Shown: positions 47,435-56,306 of the stretch, piece after piece
Layout of the letters: each line of letters begins with the position of its first letter
Position numbering within the stretch: the first letter of the stretch is position 1
Source: Hymenobacter norwichensis DSM 15439
GTDB lineage: Bacteria > Bacteroidota > Bacteroidia > Cytophagales > Hymenobacteraceae
Assembly: GCF_000420705.1 (NCBI RefSeq)
Contig: NZ_ATVL01000011.1
Span: 1-64,000, forward strand
Direction: 5' to 3'
DNA: 64,000 bases
Translations under genes and position numbers: made by a program
The notes under the pieces: generated by a model
The model's database searches: none
What the model saw: the letters and a program-made list of their open reading frames with translations, nothing else
What the model was told of the DNA's origin: nothing

Positions 47435-48274
47435 TACTATATTGTCAATCAGACGCACGCCGTCCAGGTACGCGGCCAGGCACAGCACCACGGCGCGGCT
47501 AGGTTGCCAGGCGGCCAGCGACTGAAGCGTGTAAGCATCGGCTACTTCAAAATACTCCAGTTGGAAAGCTGGCTCAGCGGCAATATGCGCTTCGGTGGCT
47601 TGCTGCACCTCGGCCGGCGAGTGAGTGCCTTGCCGCACTAACTGGGCAGCCAGGGTCAAGGCTTCGTGTAGACGCGGCGCCACTGCCCGCGCCGCCGCCG
47701 ACAGCCGCCGGTTCCGCGACGACATAGCCAGCCCGTCCGCTTCGCGCACCGTTGGGAAGGACACCAGCTCCAGGTCGAACGACAAGTCGGCTACCAATTG
47801 CCGAACTACCGCTACCTGCTGCCAGTCTTTTTGCCCAAAATAGGCCTGATGCGGCCGGCTCAGGTGAAACAGCTTACTAACTACAACAGCCACCCCGTTG
47901 AAATGACCGGGCCGGTGTGCACCTTCCATCACGCGCTCCAACTCCCCAAAATCAAAGCGCAGCACCGCCGGCTGCGGGTACATGGTTTCCACCGTGGGCA
48001 GGAAAAGCACCGTGCAACCTGCCGGCTCTAGCAGGGCGGCATCCTCTTCTGGCAGGCGTGGGTACAGCCGAAAATCCTCGGCGTTGTTGAACTGCGTGGG
48101 ATTAACAAAGATGCTTACTATCACTACGTCGCAGGCCGTAGCGGCGGCGCGTACCAATTGCAGATGCCCTTCGTGCAAGGCGCCCATGGTGGGCACTAGT
48201 GCAATGCGCTGGCCAGCGCGACGACAATTTTCTACATACGCTTGCAACGCAGCTGCCGTGTGCAGTATCTCCAT
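47426..48274 (-). CDS. panC: pantothenate synthetase
   Basis: PanC joins pantoate and beta-alanine with ATP. The 282-residue product has LVPTMGALHEGHLQLV with the HxGH motif, FVNPTQFN, the GQKDWQQVAVV block and SSRNRRLSA. Length is normal. It is followed by panD across the 114-base repeat-bearing gap. It is divergent from the GT5 gene, whose promoter lies in the shared 121-base gap. Confidence 0.96.
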   Translation of the reverse strand: MEILHTAAALQAYVENCRRAGQRIALVPTMGALHEGHLQLVRAAATACDVVIVSIFVNPTQFNNAEDFRLYPRLPEEDAALLEPAGCTVLFLPTVETMYPQPAVLRFDFGELERVMEGAHRPGHFNGVAVVVSKLFHLSRPHQAYFGQKDWQQVAVVRQLVADLSFDLELVSFPTVREADGLAMSSRNRRLSAAARAVAPRLHEALTLAAQLVRQGTHSPAEVQQATEAHIAAEPAFQLEYFEVADAYTLQSLAAWQPSRAVVLCLAAYLDGVRLIDNIVVK

Positions 48275-48311
48275 AGGTGTATTGGCCCGGCTTAAAGGGG
48301 GTTCAGGCGAG

Positions 48312-48347
48312 TTGGATTGAATTTTCCCTCAAATTTGTTTAATTTTG
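48312..48347 (+). promoter_or_regulatory. promoter of the GT5-DUF4270 operon
   Basis: TTG at 48317-48319 and TAATTTTG at 48340-48347, with a spacer of 20 bases, fit the Bacteroidota promoter consensus. The start codon of the GT5 gene follows 49 bases later. Confidence 0.7.
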
Positions 48348-48395
48348 TGCACCCCAACGCATTGCCTTATCCTAACCACCCTTTTTCCGAGCACT

Positions 48396-49214
48396 ATGTC
48401 CTCCTCTAAGTTGAGAATCCTCTACGCGGCCACGGAAATAGATCCGTTTTTGCAAACCACCAAAGTAGCGGAATTTTTGCGGCGCCTGCCGCAGGGCATG
48501 CAGGAGATGGGGATGGAAATTCGCATTTTCGTTCCTCGCTTCGGCATCATCAACGAGCGCAAAAACCGCTTGCACGAAGTGGTGCGCCTGTCTGGTATCA
48601 ACATTGCTGTTGGCGAAGACGAAAAGCCCCTTATCATTAAAGTAGCATCCATTCCCAACGCGAAACTACAAGTTTACTTCATTGATAACGAAGATTACTT
48701 CCACCGCAAATCGGTGCTGGTAGATAAAAACGACAAGTTTCACGCCGACAACGACGAGCGCGCCATCTTCTTCTGCAAGGGCGTGCTGGAAACGGTGAAG
48801 AAGCTGGGCTGGGCGCCCGACATCGTTCACTGCAACGATTGGATGACCGGCCTGATTCCGATGTACTTGAAAACGACCTACAAAAAGGACCCGATTTTCA
48901 AGGATGCCAAATCGGTGTTCACCATCTACAACAACGAGTTCGACTTCAAATTTCAGGGCGACATCATTGAGAAGGCCAAGATGCTGGACATTGATGACGA
49001 CATGCTGGCCTGCTTGAAAACGGCCGACTTTGGGGGCTTTATCAAAGTGGGCATGGAATATGCCGACGCCGTAGTGAAATCCGACGAAGACTTCAGCGAC
49101 AACCTGAATCTGTTGTTCACGGAGTATTCGCGCAGCAAACAACTCGGGCAAGTAGGCGCCGACGAAAACCTACTGACTTCTTACTACGCGCTCTATAATG
49201 AATTGGCCAACTAG
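48396..49214 (+). CDS. glycogen/starch synthase-like protein, N-terminal GT5 domain only
   Basis: The 272-residue protein matches the first Rossmann half of GT5 glycogen synthase: KLRILYAATEIDPFLQTTKVAEF (where GlgA has the KTGGL glucose-binding loop), FVPRFGIINERKN, APDIVHCNDWMTGLIP with the conserved His-Asn-Asp-Trp, and FTIYNNEF. The C-terminal half that binds ADP-glucose in GlgA (480-500 residues) is missing, yet the gene ends cleanly and overlaps the next, so it is not simply broken. Such half-proteins recur in Bacteroidota beside DUF4270 genes. Catalysis alone is doubtful; a sensing or partner role is possible. Confidence 0.85.
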   Translation: MSSSKLRILYAATEIDPFLQTTKVAEFLRRLPQGMQEMGMEIRIFVPRFGIINERKNRLHEVVRLSGINIAVGEDEKPLIIKVASIPNAKLQVYFIDNEDYFHRKSVLVDKNDKFHADNDERAIFFCKGVLETVKKLGWAPDIVHCNDWMTGLIPMYLKTTYKKDPIFKDAKSVFTIYNNEFDFKFQGDIIEKAKMLDIDDDMLACLKTADFGGFIKVGMEYADAVVKSDEDFSDNLNLLFTEYSRSKQLGQVGADENLLTSYYALYNELAN

Positions 49215-50772
49215 CGCCCGCCGACTGGCTTCGGCTTCTTTGCTTTCTACCGTTCTTCTCGTAGCTACTAGCTGTGATGTGGATGATGCCAGCGACCTAG
49301 GGGTAGAACTGCCCGGCACTACCGCTACCAGCACCGAGTACCGCGACTTTCCGGTAACGGCTTCCACGGTGTTGCAGGACTCGATAAGCACTCTGAAAGC
49401 CAGCAGCTACCTAGTGGGCCGGGTGCGCGACAATGCCCTGGGTACCACCACAGCCAAAGGGTATTTCAACCTGAAAATCAGTCCCAGTGCCGCTGATACG
49501 TTACCAGCAAATGTAAAGGGCACGACTCCCAATCCGCAGTTAGATTCGGTGGTGTTGGTGATGCCGTTTGCGGCGGTGTACGGCTCAGCGGCCAGCCCCC
49601 TGCGCGTTGATGTATATCCGCTGACCACCCGGCTCGACGATCAGGCCGTTTACAACTCGGCTTCCACTGCCGCCACCGATGTGGCAGGCGTGCTGGGTGC
49701 GGGATTAACGGCTCGGCTCAATGGGACTAGGACGGTACGGCAGCGTAACGACCCAACTAGCAGCACCGATACCACTACCTTCAAACGGTCGGAGCCGAAC
49801 CGGACCGTGCGTCTTAAGCTGAATGCCAGCAACAGCTTGCTGACCACCATGTTCGGGCTATTGAAAGCTACTACTTTCAGCCAGTCGCAGTTGGATGCCA
49901 CTTGGAAAGGCTTGGTTATCCAGCCGACCAGCAGCTTCAACGGCGCCGTAGTAAATTTCTCTGCCAATAGCGTATCGAGTGCGGTATTCTACTATCACTA
50001 CAACAAGAAAGTAGGCACCGGCACTTTGAAAGGCACCTATAGCATTCCGTTTGGTACATTGGCACAGACTGTATATGGCCCCAACCCGGTTAATGCACCA
50101 CGCTACTTTACAAGCATCGTTACGGAGGCCGCCGCGCCATTCAACCAGCTTCAGGGAGCCAGTAATTCGGCCCGTTCCATCCCCTCTAGTGCCACCGGGG
50201 ATGTAGCATACATGCAGGCCGGTACGGGCTTCGTTACCAAGCTGGAAATTCCGGGTTTGGCGGAACTGAAGCAGCAAGCTCAGCCACAGGCCGCGGGCGG
50301 CAGCCCATCCATTGCCATCAACCGCGCAGAATTGCAAATTCCAGTTCAGGCTTCCTCCAACCTGCTGTTTGCCACTCCTGGCAATGGGTATCTGTATGAA
50401 GCAAATGCCAGCAACGAGCCATTAAAACGTGTCTTGTTCAATAGCCGCGTAGAAAGTATTATACTCAAGGATGGAGTGAGTCAGTTGGGTGTAGGACTGA
50501 CATCTATTGAGGATGATCTTCAGCGGGGAACAGGCTACTATCAAAATGCAGCTAATGCAACGCGTCTGGCTTTATCTGATGTCAATCAGTACTACGGGCT
50601 GCTGATGACCGGCTACACGCAAGCCTATGTGTACGACAAGTTAAGCGGTCCTACGCCAGCTGCCTTTCTATTCTCTCCAACCCTCCGCAATTCGGGGGCA
50701 TTAGGCTTGGAAAGAGCCGCACTCGACGGTAAAAACATCCGGCTGCGCGTTTACTATTCCAAGTTGCGTTAA
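49198..50772 (+). CDS. DUF4270 lipoprotein
   Basis: The 524-residue protein has a lipoprotein signal (lipobox VATSC, Cys near residue 26) and the DUF4270 pattern: LGVELPGTTATSTEYRDFPVTASTV, then long beta-rich sequence with little Cys. It should be exported and lipid-anchored, probably on the outer membrane. No function is known to me. The ATG at 49198 lies 17 bases inside the GT5 gene, so the two are translated together. This link between a GT5 half-protein and a surface lipoprotein is seen in other Bacteroidota. Confidence 0.88.
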   Translation: MNWPTSARRLASASLLSTVLLVATSCDVDDASDLGVELPGTTATSTEYRDFPVTASTVLQDSISTLKASSYLVGRVRDNALGTTTAKGYFNLKISPSAADTLPANVKGTTPNPQLDSVVLVMPFAAVYGSAASPLRVDVYPLTTRLDDQAVYNSASTAATDVAGVLGAGLTARLNGTRTVRQRNDPTSSTDTTTFKRSEPNRTVRLKLNASNSLLTTMFGLLKATTFSQSQLDATWKGLVIQPTSSFNGAVVNFSANSVSSAVFYYHYNKKVGTGTLKGTYSIPFGTLAQTVYGPNPVNAPRYFTSIVTEAAAPFNQLQGASNSARSIPSSATGDVAYMQAGTGFVTKLEIPGLAELKQQAQPQAAGGSPSIAINRAELQIPVQASSNLLFATPGNGYLYEANASNEPLKRVLFNSRVESIILKDGVSQLGVGLTSIEDDLQRGTGYYQNAANATRLALSDVNQYYGLLMTGYTQAYVYDKLSGPTPAAFLFSPTLRNSGALGLERAALDGKNIRLRVYYSKLR

Positions 50773-50803
50773 ACTTGCATTTCCATTAAGTCATTGCGTC
50801 GAA

Positions 50804-50850
50804 AGCCGCGGTACGGCATTTGCCATAGCCGCGGCTTATCGGTTTTTTCA
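50804..50850 (+). terminator. terminator of the GT5-DUF4270 operon
   Basis: AAGCCGCGG (50804-50812) pairs with CCGCGGCTT (50829-50837), extended inside by GGCA/TGCC. A run of six T residues follows at about 50843. It separates the operon from glmS. Confidence 0.85.
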
Positions 50851-50879
50851 CGAAATTCATTTTTGCCTTCCTTACTACT

Positions 50880-52715
50880 ATGTGCGGAATTGTTGCTTAT
50901 ATCGGTTACCGGGAAGCTTGTCCCATCATTCTTAAGGGCCTGCACCGGCTGGAGTACCGAGGTTACGACTCGGCAGGAGTAGCGCTGCTCAACGGCGACC
51001 TGAACGTATACAAGAAGAAGGGCAAGGTTTCTGAACTGGAAAACTTCATTGCCGAAAAAGACACCCACGCCCACGTAGGCATGGGTCACACCCGCTGGGC
51101 CACCCACGGTGAGCCCAACGATACCAACGCCCACCCGCACTATTCCACCTCTGAGCGGATTGCCATTATTCACAATGGCATCATCGAGAACTACGCGGCG
51201 CTGAAGCAGCACCTCACCCAGCAGGGCCACGTATTTCACTCCGATACGGACACGGAAGTATTCGTGAACCTGATTGAGGAAATCCAGAAGCAGAACCATT
51301 GCACGCTGGAAGAAGCCGTGCGGCTAGCCTTGCACGAAGTGGTAGGTGCCTACGCCATTGTGGTGCTAAGCCGCGACGAGCCCAACCAACTGATTGCTGC
51401 TCGCAAAGGTTCGCCGATGGTAATTGGTGTAGGCAAAGACGAGTTTTTTATTGCCTCCGATGCTACGCCCATCATTGAGTATACCAACGAAGTGGTGTAC
51501 GTGAATGACTACGAAATTGCTATTATCCGCGACGGTAAGCTCGACATTCGCAGCAAAGAAGACGTGCACCAGACCCCTTACATTCAGCACCTGGAAATGG
51601 AGCTGGACAGCATCGAGAAAGGTGGCTACGAACACTTCATGCTCAAGGAGATTTTCGAGCAGCCTCGCTCCATCCTCGACTCCATGCGCGGCCGTTTGGA
51701 GCTGGAAGCCGGCCACCTCAACATGGGCGGTATCCGGGCCTATGAGCGGAAGTTTATGAATGCCGACCGGATTGTGATTGTAGCCTGCGGCACCTCCTGG
51801 CACGCTGGTCTGGTGGCTGAGTACCTGCTGGAAGACCTAGCCCGTATTCCGGTGGAAGTGGAGTACGCCTCGGAATTCCGCTACCGCAACCCGGTAATCA
51901 CGGAGCGCGACATTGTAATTGCTATTTCGCAGAGTGGCGAAACGGCTGATACGCTGGCCGCTATTGAGTTGGCTAAGAGTAAGGGCGCTACTATTTTCGG
52001 TATCTGCAACGTGGTAGGCAGCAGCATTGCGCGGGCTACTGATGCGGGTGCTTACACCCACGCCGGCCCCGAAATTGGGGTGGCTAGCACCAAAGCCTTC
52101 ACCGCTCAGGTAACTGTCCTAACCATTCTGGCCATGATTGTAGGCCATAAGCGCGGCACCCTTTCCGATACCCGCCTGCGTGAACTGATGGTGGAGCTAA
52201 ACAGCATTCCAGCAAAAGTGGAAAAAGCGTTGCTGCTCAACGACGAAATAGAGGTAATTGCCCAAACGTTCAAAGACGTACCAAACTTCCTGTATTTGGG
52301 CCGGGGCTACAATTTCCCAGTGGCCTTGGAAGGCGCGTTGAAGCTTAAGGAAATCAGCTACATCCACGCCGAAGGCTACCCCGCGGCTGAAATGAAGCAC
52401 GGTCCTATTGCCCTCATCGATGAGAACATGCCGGTGGTGGTTATTGCCACCAAAGACAGCTCGTACGAAAAAGTGGTGAGCAATATTCAGGAGGTGAAAG
52501 CCCGCAAAGGCCGCATCATTGCCGTAGTAACGGAAGGAGACACGGTGATTCCACAAATGGCTGAATTTGTAATTGAAGTGCCTGCTACCTCAGAAGTATT
52601 GGTGCCACTGGTATCGGTGGTGCCGTTGCAGCTGCTTTCCTACCACATTGCCGTCCTGCGTGGCTGCAACGTCGACCAGCCCCGGAACTTGGCTAAGTCA
52701 GTGACGGTGGAGTAA
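50880..52715 (+). CDS. glmS: glutamine-fructose-6-phosphate aminotransferase (isomerizing)
   Basis: GlmS makes glucosamine-6-phosphate from fructose-6-phosphate and glutamine, the first step to UDP-GlcNAc. The 611-residue product has the N-terminal nucleophile MCGIVAYIG, EYRGYDSAGVA, the HTRWATHGEP loop, two SIS domains (about 290-420 and 460-590: ACGTSWHAGLVAEY, SQSGETADTLAAIE, CNVVGSSIAR), and the conserved tail DQPRNLAKSVTVE. Full length. No glmS ribozyme is expected or seen; the gap upstream has only 42 bases past the preceding terminator. Confidence 0.97.
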   Translation: MCGIVAYIGYREACPIILKGLHRLEYRGYDSAGVALLNGDLNVYKKKGKVSELENFIAEKDTHAHVGMGHTRWATHGEPNDTNAHPHYSTSERIAIIHNGIIENYAALKQHLTQQGHVFHSDTDTEVFVNLIEEIQKQNHCTLEEAVRLALHEVVGAYAIVVLSRDEPNQLIAARKGSPMVIGVGKDEFFIASDATPIIEYTNEVVYVNDYEIAIIRDGKLDIRSKEDVHQTPYIQHLEMELDSIEKGGYEHFMLKEIFEQPRSILDSMRGRLELEAGHLNMGGIRAYERKFMNADRIVIVACGTSWHAGLVAEYLLEDLARIPVEVEYASEFRYRNPVITERDIVIAISQSGETADTLAAIELAKSKGATIFGICNVVGSSIARATDAGAYTHAGPEIGVASTKAFTAQVTVLTILAMIVGHKRGTLSDTRLRELMVELNSIPAKVEKALLLNDEIEVIAQTFKDVPNFLYLGRGYNFPVALEGALKLKEISYIHAEGYPAAEMKHGPIALIDENMPVVVIATKDSSYEKVVSNIQEVKARKGRIIAVVTEGDTVIPQMAEFVIEVPATSEVLVPLVSVVPLQLLSYHIAVLRGCNVDQPRNLAKSVTVE

Positions 52716-52745
52716 GCTGCGCGCCGTGTAATAGTCTATTTTATA

Positions 52746-52779
52746 AGAAGCGCCATGCAGGTCATGGCGCTTCTTTTTG
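52746..52779 (+). terminator. intrinsic terminator of glmS
   Basis: AGAAGCGCCATG (52746-52757) pairs with CATGGCGCTTCT (52763-52774) around a 5-base loop and is followed by TTTT. It lies 30 bases after the glmS stop. Confidence 0.92.
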
Positions 52780-52851
52780 TTTAGTGTTACGTCGTTTCTT
52801 CGATTTCATTGCTACCAACTAGCCCCGGCAACTATTTTCCATTCAAGGCCT

Positions 52852-54300
52852 ATGCTCAACCGTCGTGTTATTTGGCTTGCAGTTATACTACGGCTAGGAC
52901 TGTATGTGTTTCTGCATTTCTCAATGGGTATTGCAACCAGTGGCACCGGTCTGATTGGCAAACGTGGTGGAGACACCGTTGCTTACTTTCAAGCAATTGA
53001 AAACCTACTGACGCATGGACACTACACACACATTCTGAACTACCTGCCGGCCTACGCCGGTCGAATGCCGGGCTATGGTGCTGTCTATGGTTTATTTCGG
53101 CTATTTCTCTCCCCTACTCTGGCCTATGATGCGGTAATACTAGCCCAAATGGTGCTGGCGTTGGTAGCCCTATACTACTTGGGGCTTCTAACGTACCAAC
53201 TAACCAAACGTCGGTTAGTGGCTTACGCAATAATGCTGCTGCATGCTATAAGTCCGTACGGGGCACAAGCCGACCTATTTCTGCTAACCGAAAGCTTTGC
53301 GGCCAGCGCCTTGGTTATCGGCACTTACTATTGCTTGCTAGGAGTCATGGCACCCACCCGCCAAAACATGCTACTAGCGGGTAGCTGGCTGGCTTGGGTG
53401 GTATTTTTGAGGCCGTACATGGCGCCGTTGCTAGGGCTATGGCCGTCGGTACATATCTACCACAGCTATCGGCAACAGTCGTGGCGCCAGTTACTGCAAC
53501 CTAGTGTTCTGCTGATCTTACCTTTTCTGGTGGTTGACTGCGCTTGGACTGCCCGCAACTGGTTGGTTAGTCAGCAGTTCGTTCCGCTTCAGACAGCGTA
53601 TGCGGGCATTCCTTTTCCCGACGACTATTTGGCCGCCCGGCGCTTTGCGGCGGCCTTGGGCGAAGACCCGGTGGAATGGAATTCCACTTCCCTAATGTCA
53701 TGGCTGATTCGGCCGATTACTGCACCGCAAACAGCTCCCCAGTCGTGGCAACTCACTCAGCACGGTACCTACGATTCGTTGCGGTGGGTGCGGCAACAGC
53801 TACAAGCCCCCCCCCCCAAGGTACTGCTCTCCACTGATCCGCATATTAGAGGCAACCAGCAGGCGGCGGCAGCGTTGCGGCGGTTTCACGATGCTGTAGT
53901 GAGGGAGAAGCCGTGGCTGTATTACGTTGTAGCGCCGGTGCGCTTAACATATTATCTGGTGCTAACCGGCGGTGGCAACTCTATTTTTGCTTGGCCATTC
54001 AGTGAGTTAGCAATCTGGCAGAAGGTCATTCGGTTACTATTCACATGCACGCATTGGCTGCTCATGGGCGCCAGTTTGTGCAGTTATATATGGTGGCCCC
54101 AACGAGCTTCAACTGGCTGGCTATTGGTTCGGGTGCCACCTATCTTTCTAATTTTGCTCTTTGTGGTGATTCTTCGGTATGTGGAGGCGCGCTATTTTAT
54201 CGTGGTTTATCCGTTGGCATTATTGAGCGGCACGGTGTGGCTTATCCACTTAGCTGAACATATTGCCCCTCGATTGTTCATGGCACAGAAACCGGAATAG
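52852..54300 (+). CDS. GT39-like membrane glycosyltransferase with C11 tract
   Basis: The 482-residue protein has about ten hydrophobic helices and resembles polyprenol-phosphate-sugar glycosyltransferases (GT39/ArnT-like): an acidic residue in the first loop (KRGGDTVAYFQAIENL) and GRMPGYGAVYGLF. It likely moves a sugar from a lipid carrier to an envelope acceptor on the periplasmic side. The acceptor is unknown. Codon use is more AT-rich than neighbours. A run of eleven C (53807-53817, encoding Ala-Pro-Pro-Pro) lies in frame in the soluble loop; length change would break the frame. The ATG at 52852 is preferred over an upstream start at 52777. Confidence 0.78.
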   Translation: MLNRRVIWLAVILRLGLYVFLHFSMGIATSGTGLIGKRGGDTVAYFQAIENLLTHGHYTHILNYLPAYAGRMPGYGAVYGLFRLFLSPTLAYDAVILAQMVLALVALYYLGLLTYQLTKRRLVAYAIMLLHAISPYGAQADLFLLTESFAASALVIGTYYCLLGVMAPTRQNMLLAGSWLAWVVFLRPYMAPLLGLWPSVHIYHSYRQQSWRQLLQPSVLLILPFLVVDCAWTARNWLVSQQFVPLQTAYAGIPFPDDYLAARRFAAALGEDPVEWNSTSLMSWLIRPITAPQTAPQSWQLTQHGTYDSLRWVRQQLQAPPPKVLLSTDPHIRGNQQAAAALRRFHDAVVREKPWLYYVVAPVRLTYYLVLTGGGNSIFAWPFSELAIWQKVIRLLFTCTHWLLMGASLCSYIWWPQRASTGWLLVRVPPIFLILLFVVILRYVEARYFIVVYPLALLSGTVWLIHLAEHIAPRLFMAQKPE

Positions 54301-54305
54301 CACAC

Positions 54306-54977
54306 CTACACCAGAAATTTCTCACCGCGCAAATACATAGCTTTCAGCAACGGACAGGCTTTGTACCGTGCTTCATGCGTGTCCTGCCACATAGCTTCCA
54401 GCGTTTCATAGATACGCGCTATACCAATTTGGTTTGCCCATCCGAATGGCCCATAGGCGTGCTGGGCGTTCAACCGCAAAGTAACATCAAGCTCCCGAGC
54501 GGAGGCGCTGCCTTCCTGTAGAGCATAGCAGGCCTCGTTGATTAGCACACAGATAAGGCGTGGCGTTACCAACCCTACCCGGTCCGGCACGATACCATAC
54601 TTGGTGCCCAGCGCGGCGCATACGGTGGCTAATGCCTCGGCGTCCTTGGGGTGGTTGAGGCTGGTTTCCAGCACCTCCCGTTCCAGCAACGTTGGGAAGG
54701 CGCAGAGCCCGAATACGGGGCCGAAAGGGGCCGCTTCGTTGTGAAACAGGGCCGCTAGGGAAACACGGGTGGTATCGTAGAACAGGGGCTGGCGGGGCTG
54801 CTCGTAGTGCAGCTCGGGCCAGGCGCGCAGGTCGAAGGCAACGTCGGCCGCTCCGAGGCGGGTGAGGAGGTCGGGAGCGGTGGCGGTGGCGGGGCAGAAG
54901 TCGTAGGTGTGCGTGGGGCCGAATTTGCGGCGTAGTTCCGCTTCTGTGTGGGCGCCTCCAACGATGAGCAAGTGCAT
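54306..54977 (-). CDS. 3-hydroxyacyl-CoA dehydrogenase C-domain-like protein
   Basis: The 223-residue protein has a clear C-terminal 3HCDH dimerisation domain (about 125-210): VGLVTPRLICVLINEACYALQEG and the NAQHAYGPFGWANQIGIARIYETLEAM block. The N-terminal part (1-120) is far shorter than the 180-residue NAD-binding domain; LLIVGGAHTEAEL opens like a Rossmann fold but lacks GxGxxG. So NAD binding is doubtful and activity as a dehydrogenase unlikely as it stands. The full frame has good codon use. It is convergent with the glycosyltransferase gene, 5 bases apart, and divergent from RidA. Confidence 0.75.
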   Translation of the reverse strand: MHLLIVGGAHTEAELRRKFGPTHTYDFCPATATAPDLLTRLGAADVAFDLRAWPELHYEQPRQPLFYDTTRVSLAALFHNEAAPFGPVFGLCAFPTLLEREVLETSLNHPKDAEALATVCAALGTKYGIVPDRVGLVTPRLICVLINEACYALQEGSASARELDVTLRLNAQHAYGPFGWANQIGIARIYETLEAMWQDTHEARYKACPLLKAMYLRGEKFLV

Positions 54978-55035
54978 AAATTCCGCTTACTTTAGCCTAA
55001 AGATAGATTTACCGCTCACACTTCGCTGTTCTTCC

Positions 55036-55422
55036 ATGCCCAATTCCGTCGTTTATTCAGCCCAGGCCCCCGCTCCTATCGGCCCTTACAGCCAAGCCAT
55101 CCAGGCCGGCAATACTCTGTACGTTTCCGGCCAGATTGCCCTTGATTCTCAGACCGGCCAACTTGTCGGTAACGGGGATGTGGCGCAGGAAACCCACCAG
55201 GTGATGCGCAACCTGCAAGCGGTACTGGAAGCAGCGGGCCTCACGCTGCGCGACGTAGTGAAGTGCAGCATCTTCGTGAAAGACCTCGGCAACTTCAGTG
55301 TTATCAACGACATCTATGGCAGCTACTTCACCGCCGATTATGCTCCGGCCCGCGAAACAGTGGAAGTCAGCCGCCTCCCCAAGGATGTACAGGTGGAAAT
55401 TTCCTGCATTGCCGTGAAGTAA
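55036..55422 (+). CDS. ridA: RidA family enamine/imine deaminase
   Basis: RidA hydrolyses reactive 2-aminoacrylate-type imines made by PLP enzymes, protecting the cell. The 128-residue product has APAPIGPYSQAIQAGNTLYVSGQIALD, the DVVKCSIFVKDLGNF block, and the conserved Arg in APARETVEVSRLPKDVQVEI. Length is normal. The ATG at 55036 matches the family start; an upstream frame to 54907 is not real. Confidence 0.95.
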   Translation: MPNSVVYSAQAPAPIGPYSQAIQAGNTLYVSGQIALDSQTGQLVGNGDVAQETHQVMRNLQAVLEAAGLTLRDVVKCSIFVKDLGNFSVINDIYGSYFTADYAPARETVEVSRLPKDVQVEISCIAVK

Positions 55423-55505
55423 CGAATCGTGCACTGGTGAAATATAGATTCTATTGAATCGTTATCAAGCCATTTCACAACTCTACCACTTCATTATTCC
55501 GCTTT

Positions 55506-55691
55506 ATGAAAGAACTTGGACTCGGCCTACTCATCCTTGGGCTCCTATCGTTGGTGCTGCCTTTCGTGGGCATGAAATCGATGCTATTGACCTGGATTGA
55601 CCAGTGGGGCCCTACCGTGGCGTGGCTGATTCGAGGGGGTATTACGTTGCTGGGGCTGGTGCTCTGGCTGAGTTTCCGCAACCGAGACTAG
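55506..55691 (+). CDS. small two-helix membrane protein
   Basis: The 61-residue product has two hydrophobic segments (about 3-23 and 40-58) joined by a short polar loop, ending in a charged tail. I recognise similar small membrane proteins of unknown function in Bacteroidota. The stop codon abuts the start of the pentapeptide gene, so the two are one transcript. It may anchor or act with that protein. Confidence 0.7.
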   Translation: MKELGLGLLILGLLSLVLPFVGMKSMLLTWIDQWGPTVAWLIRGGITLLGLVLWLSFRNRD

Positions 55692-56306
55692 ATGCGCCGA
55701 CCTACTGCTGCTCGCAAACCACCCAAAGCCCTGGCGAAACCCACGTATTTCCCGGCGGAAAACGTGCTGGAACGCTCCCTACCGCCTACTTTGGTTGGGC
55801 AGTTGGAATTCGAGAACTACCACTTCCGCAACTTCGACCTCACCCAGGCCAACCTAACTAGCCGCGTGTTCCGGGAGTGTCTGTTCGAGAACTGCAACTT
55901 GGCCGGGGCTACTATTCAGAACGCCGCGTTGCAGAATGTGGCCTTTGACGGCTGTAAGCTGCTAGGTCTCCAGTTCTACTCGTGCCGCGACATGCTATTC
56001 GACGTGCACTTCGACCGGTGCCAACTCGATTATGCGTCCTTCTCAGGCCGCCGCATGCCTAACACCCGCTTCGTGGGTTGTTCTTTGCAGGAGGTTGATT
56101 TCCGGCAAGCCGACCTCACGGCCGCCGTATTCGAGGACTGCAACCTGCTGCGCGCCCTGTTTGCCGATACCCGCCTCGTGGGTGCCGACTTCACCACCGC
56201 TCTAGGCGTAGAACTAGACCCCGAGTTGAACGAGCTGCAACAAGCCCGCTTCACCAAAGAAAGCTTGCCCGGCCTGCTCACCAAGTATAACCTGATTATA
56301 CAGTGA
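55692..56306 (+). CDS. pentapeptide-repeat protein
   Basis: The 204-residue protein is a right-handed quadrilateral beta-helix of A(D/N)LxX repeats: NFDLTQANLTSRVFRECLFENCNLAGATIQNAAL and FRQADLTAAVFEDCNLLRALFADTRLVGADF. Central Phe/Leu positions are well kept, with many Cys at the outer corners. Some members mimic DNA and protect gyrase; others bind proteins. The role here is unknown. It follows directly on the small membrane gene. A large hairpin repeat begins at its stop codon. Confidence 0.9.
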   Translation: MRRPTAARKPPKALAKPTYFPAENVLERSLPPTLVGQLEFENYHFRNFDLTQANLTSRVFRECLFENCNLAGATIQNAALQNVAFDGCKLLGLQFYSCRDMLFDVHFDRCQLDYASFSGRRMPNTRFVGCSLQEVDFRQADLTAAVFEDCNLLRALFADTRLVGADFTTALGVELDPELNELQQARFTKESLPGLLTKYNLIIQ

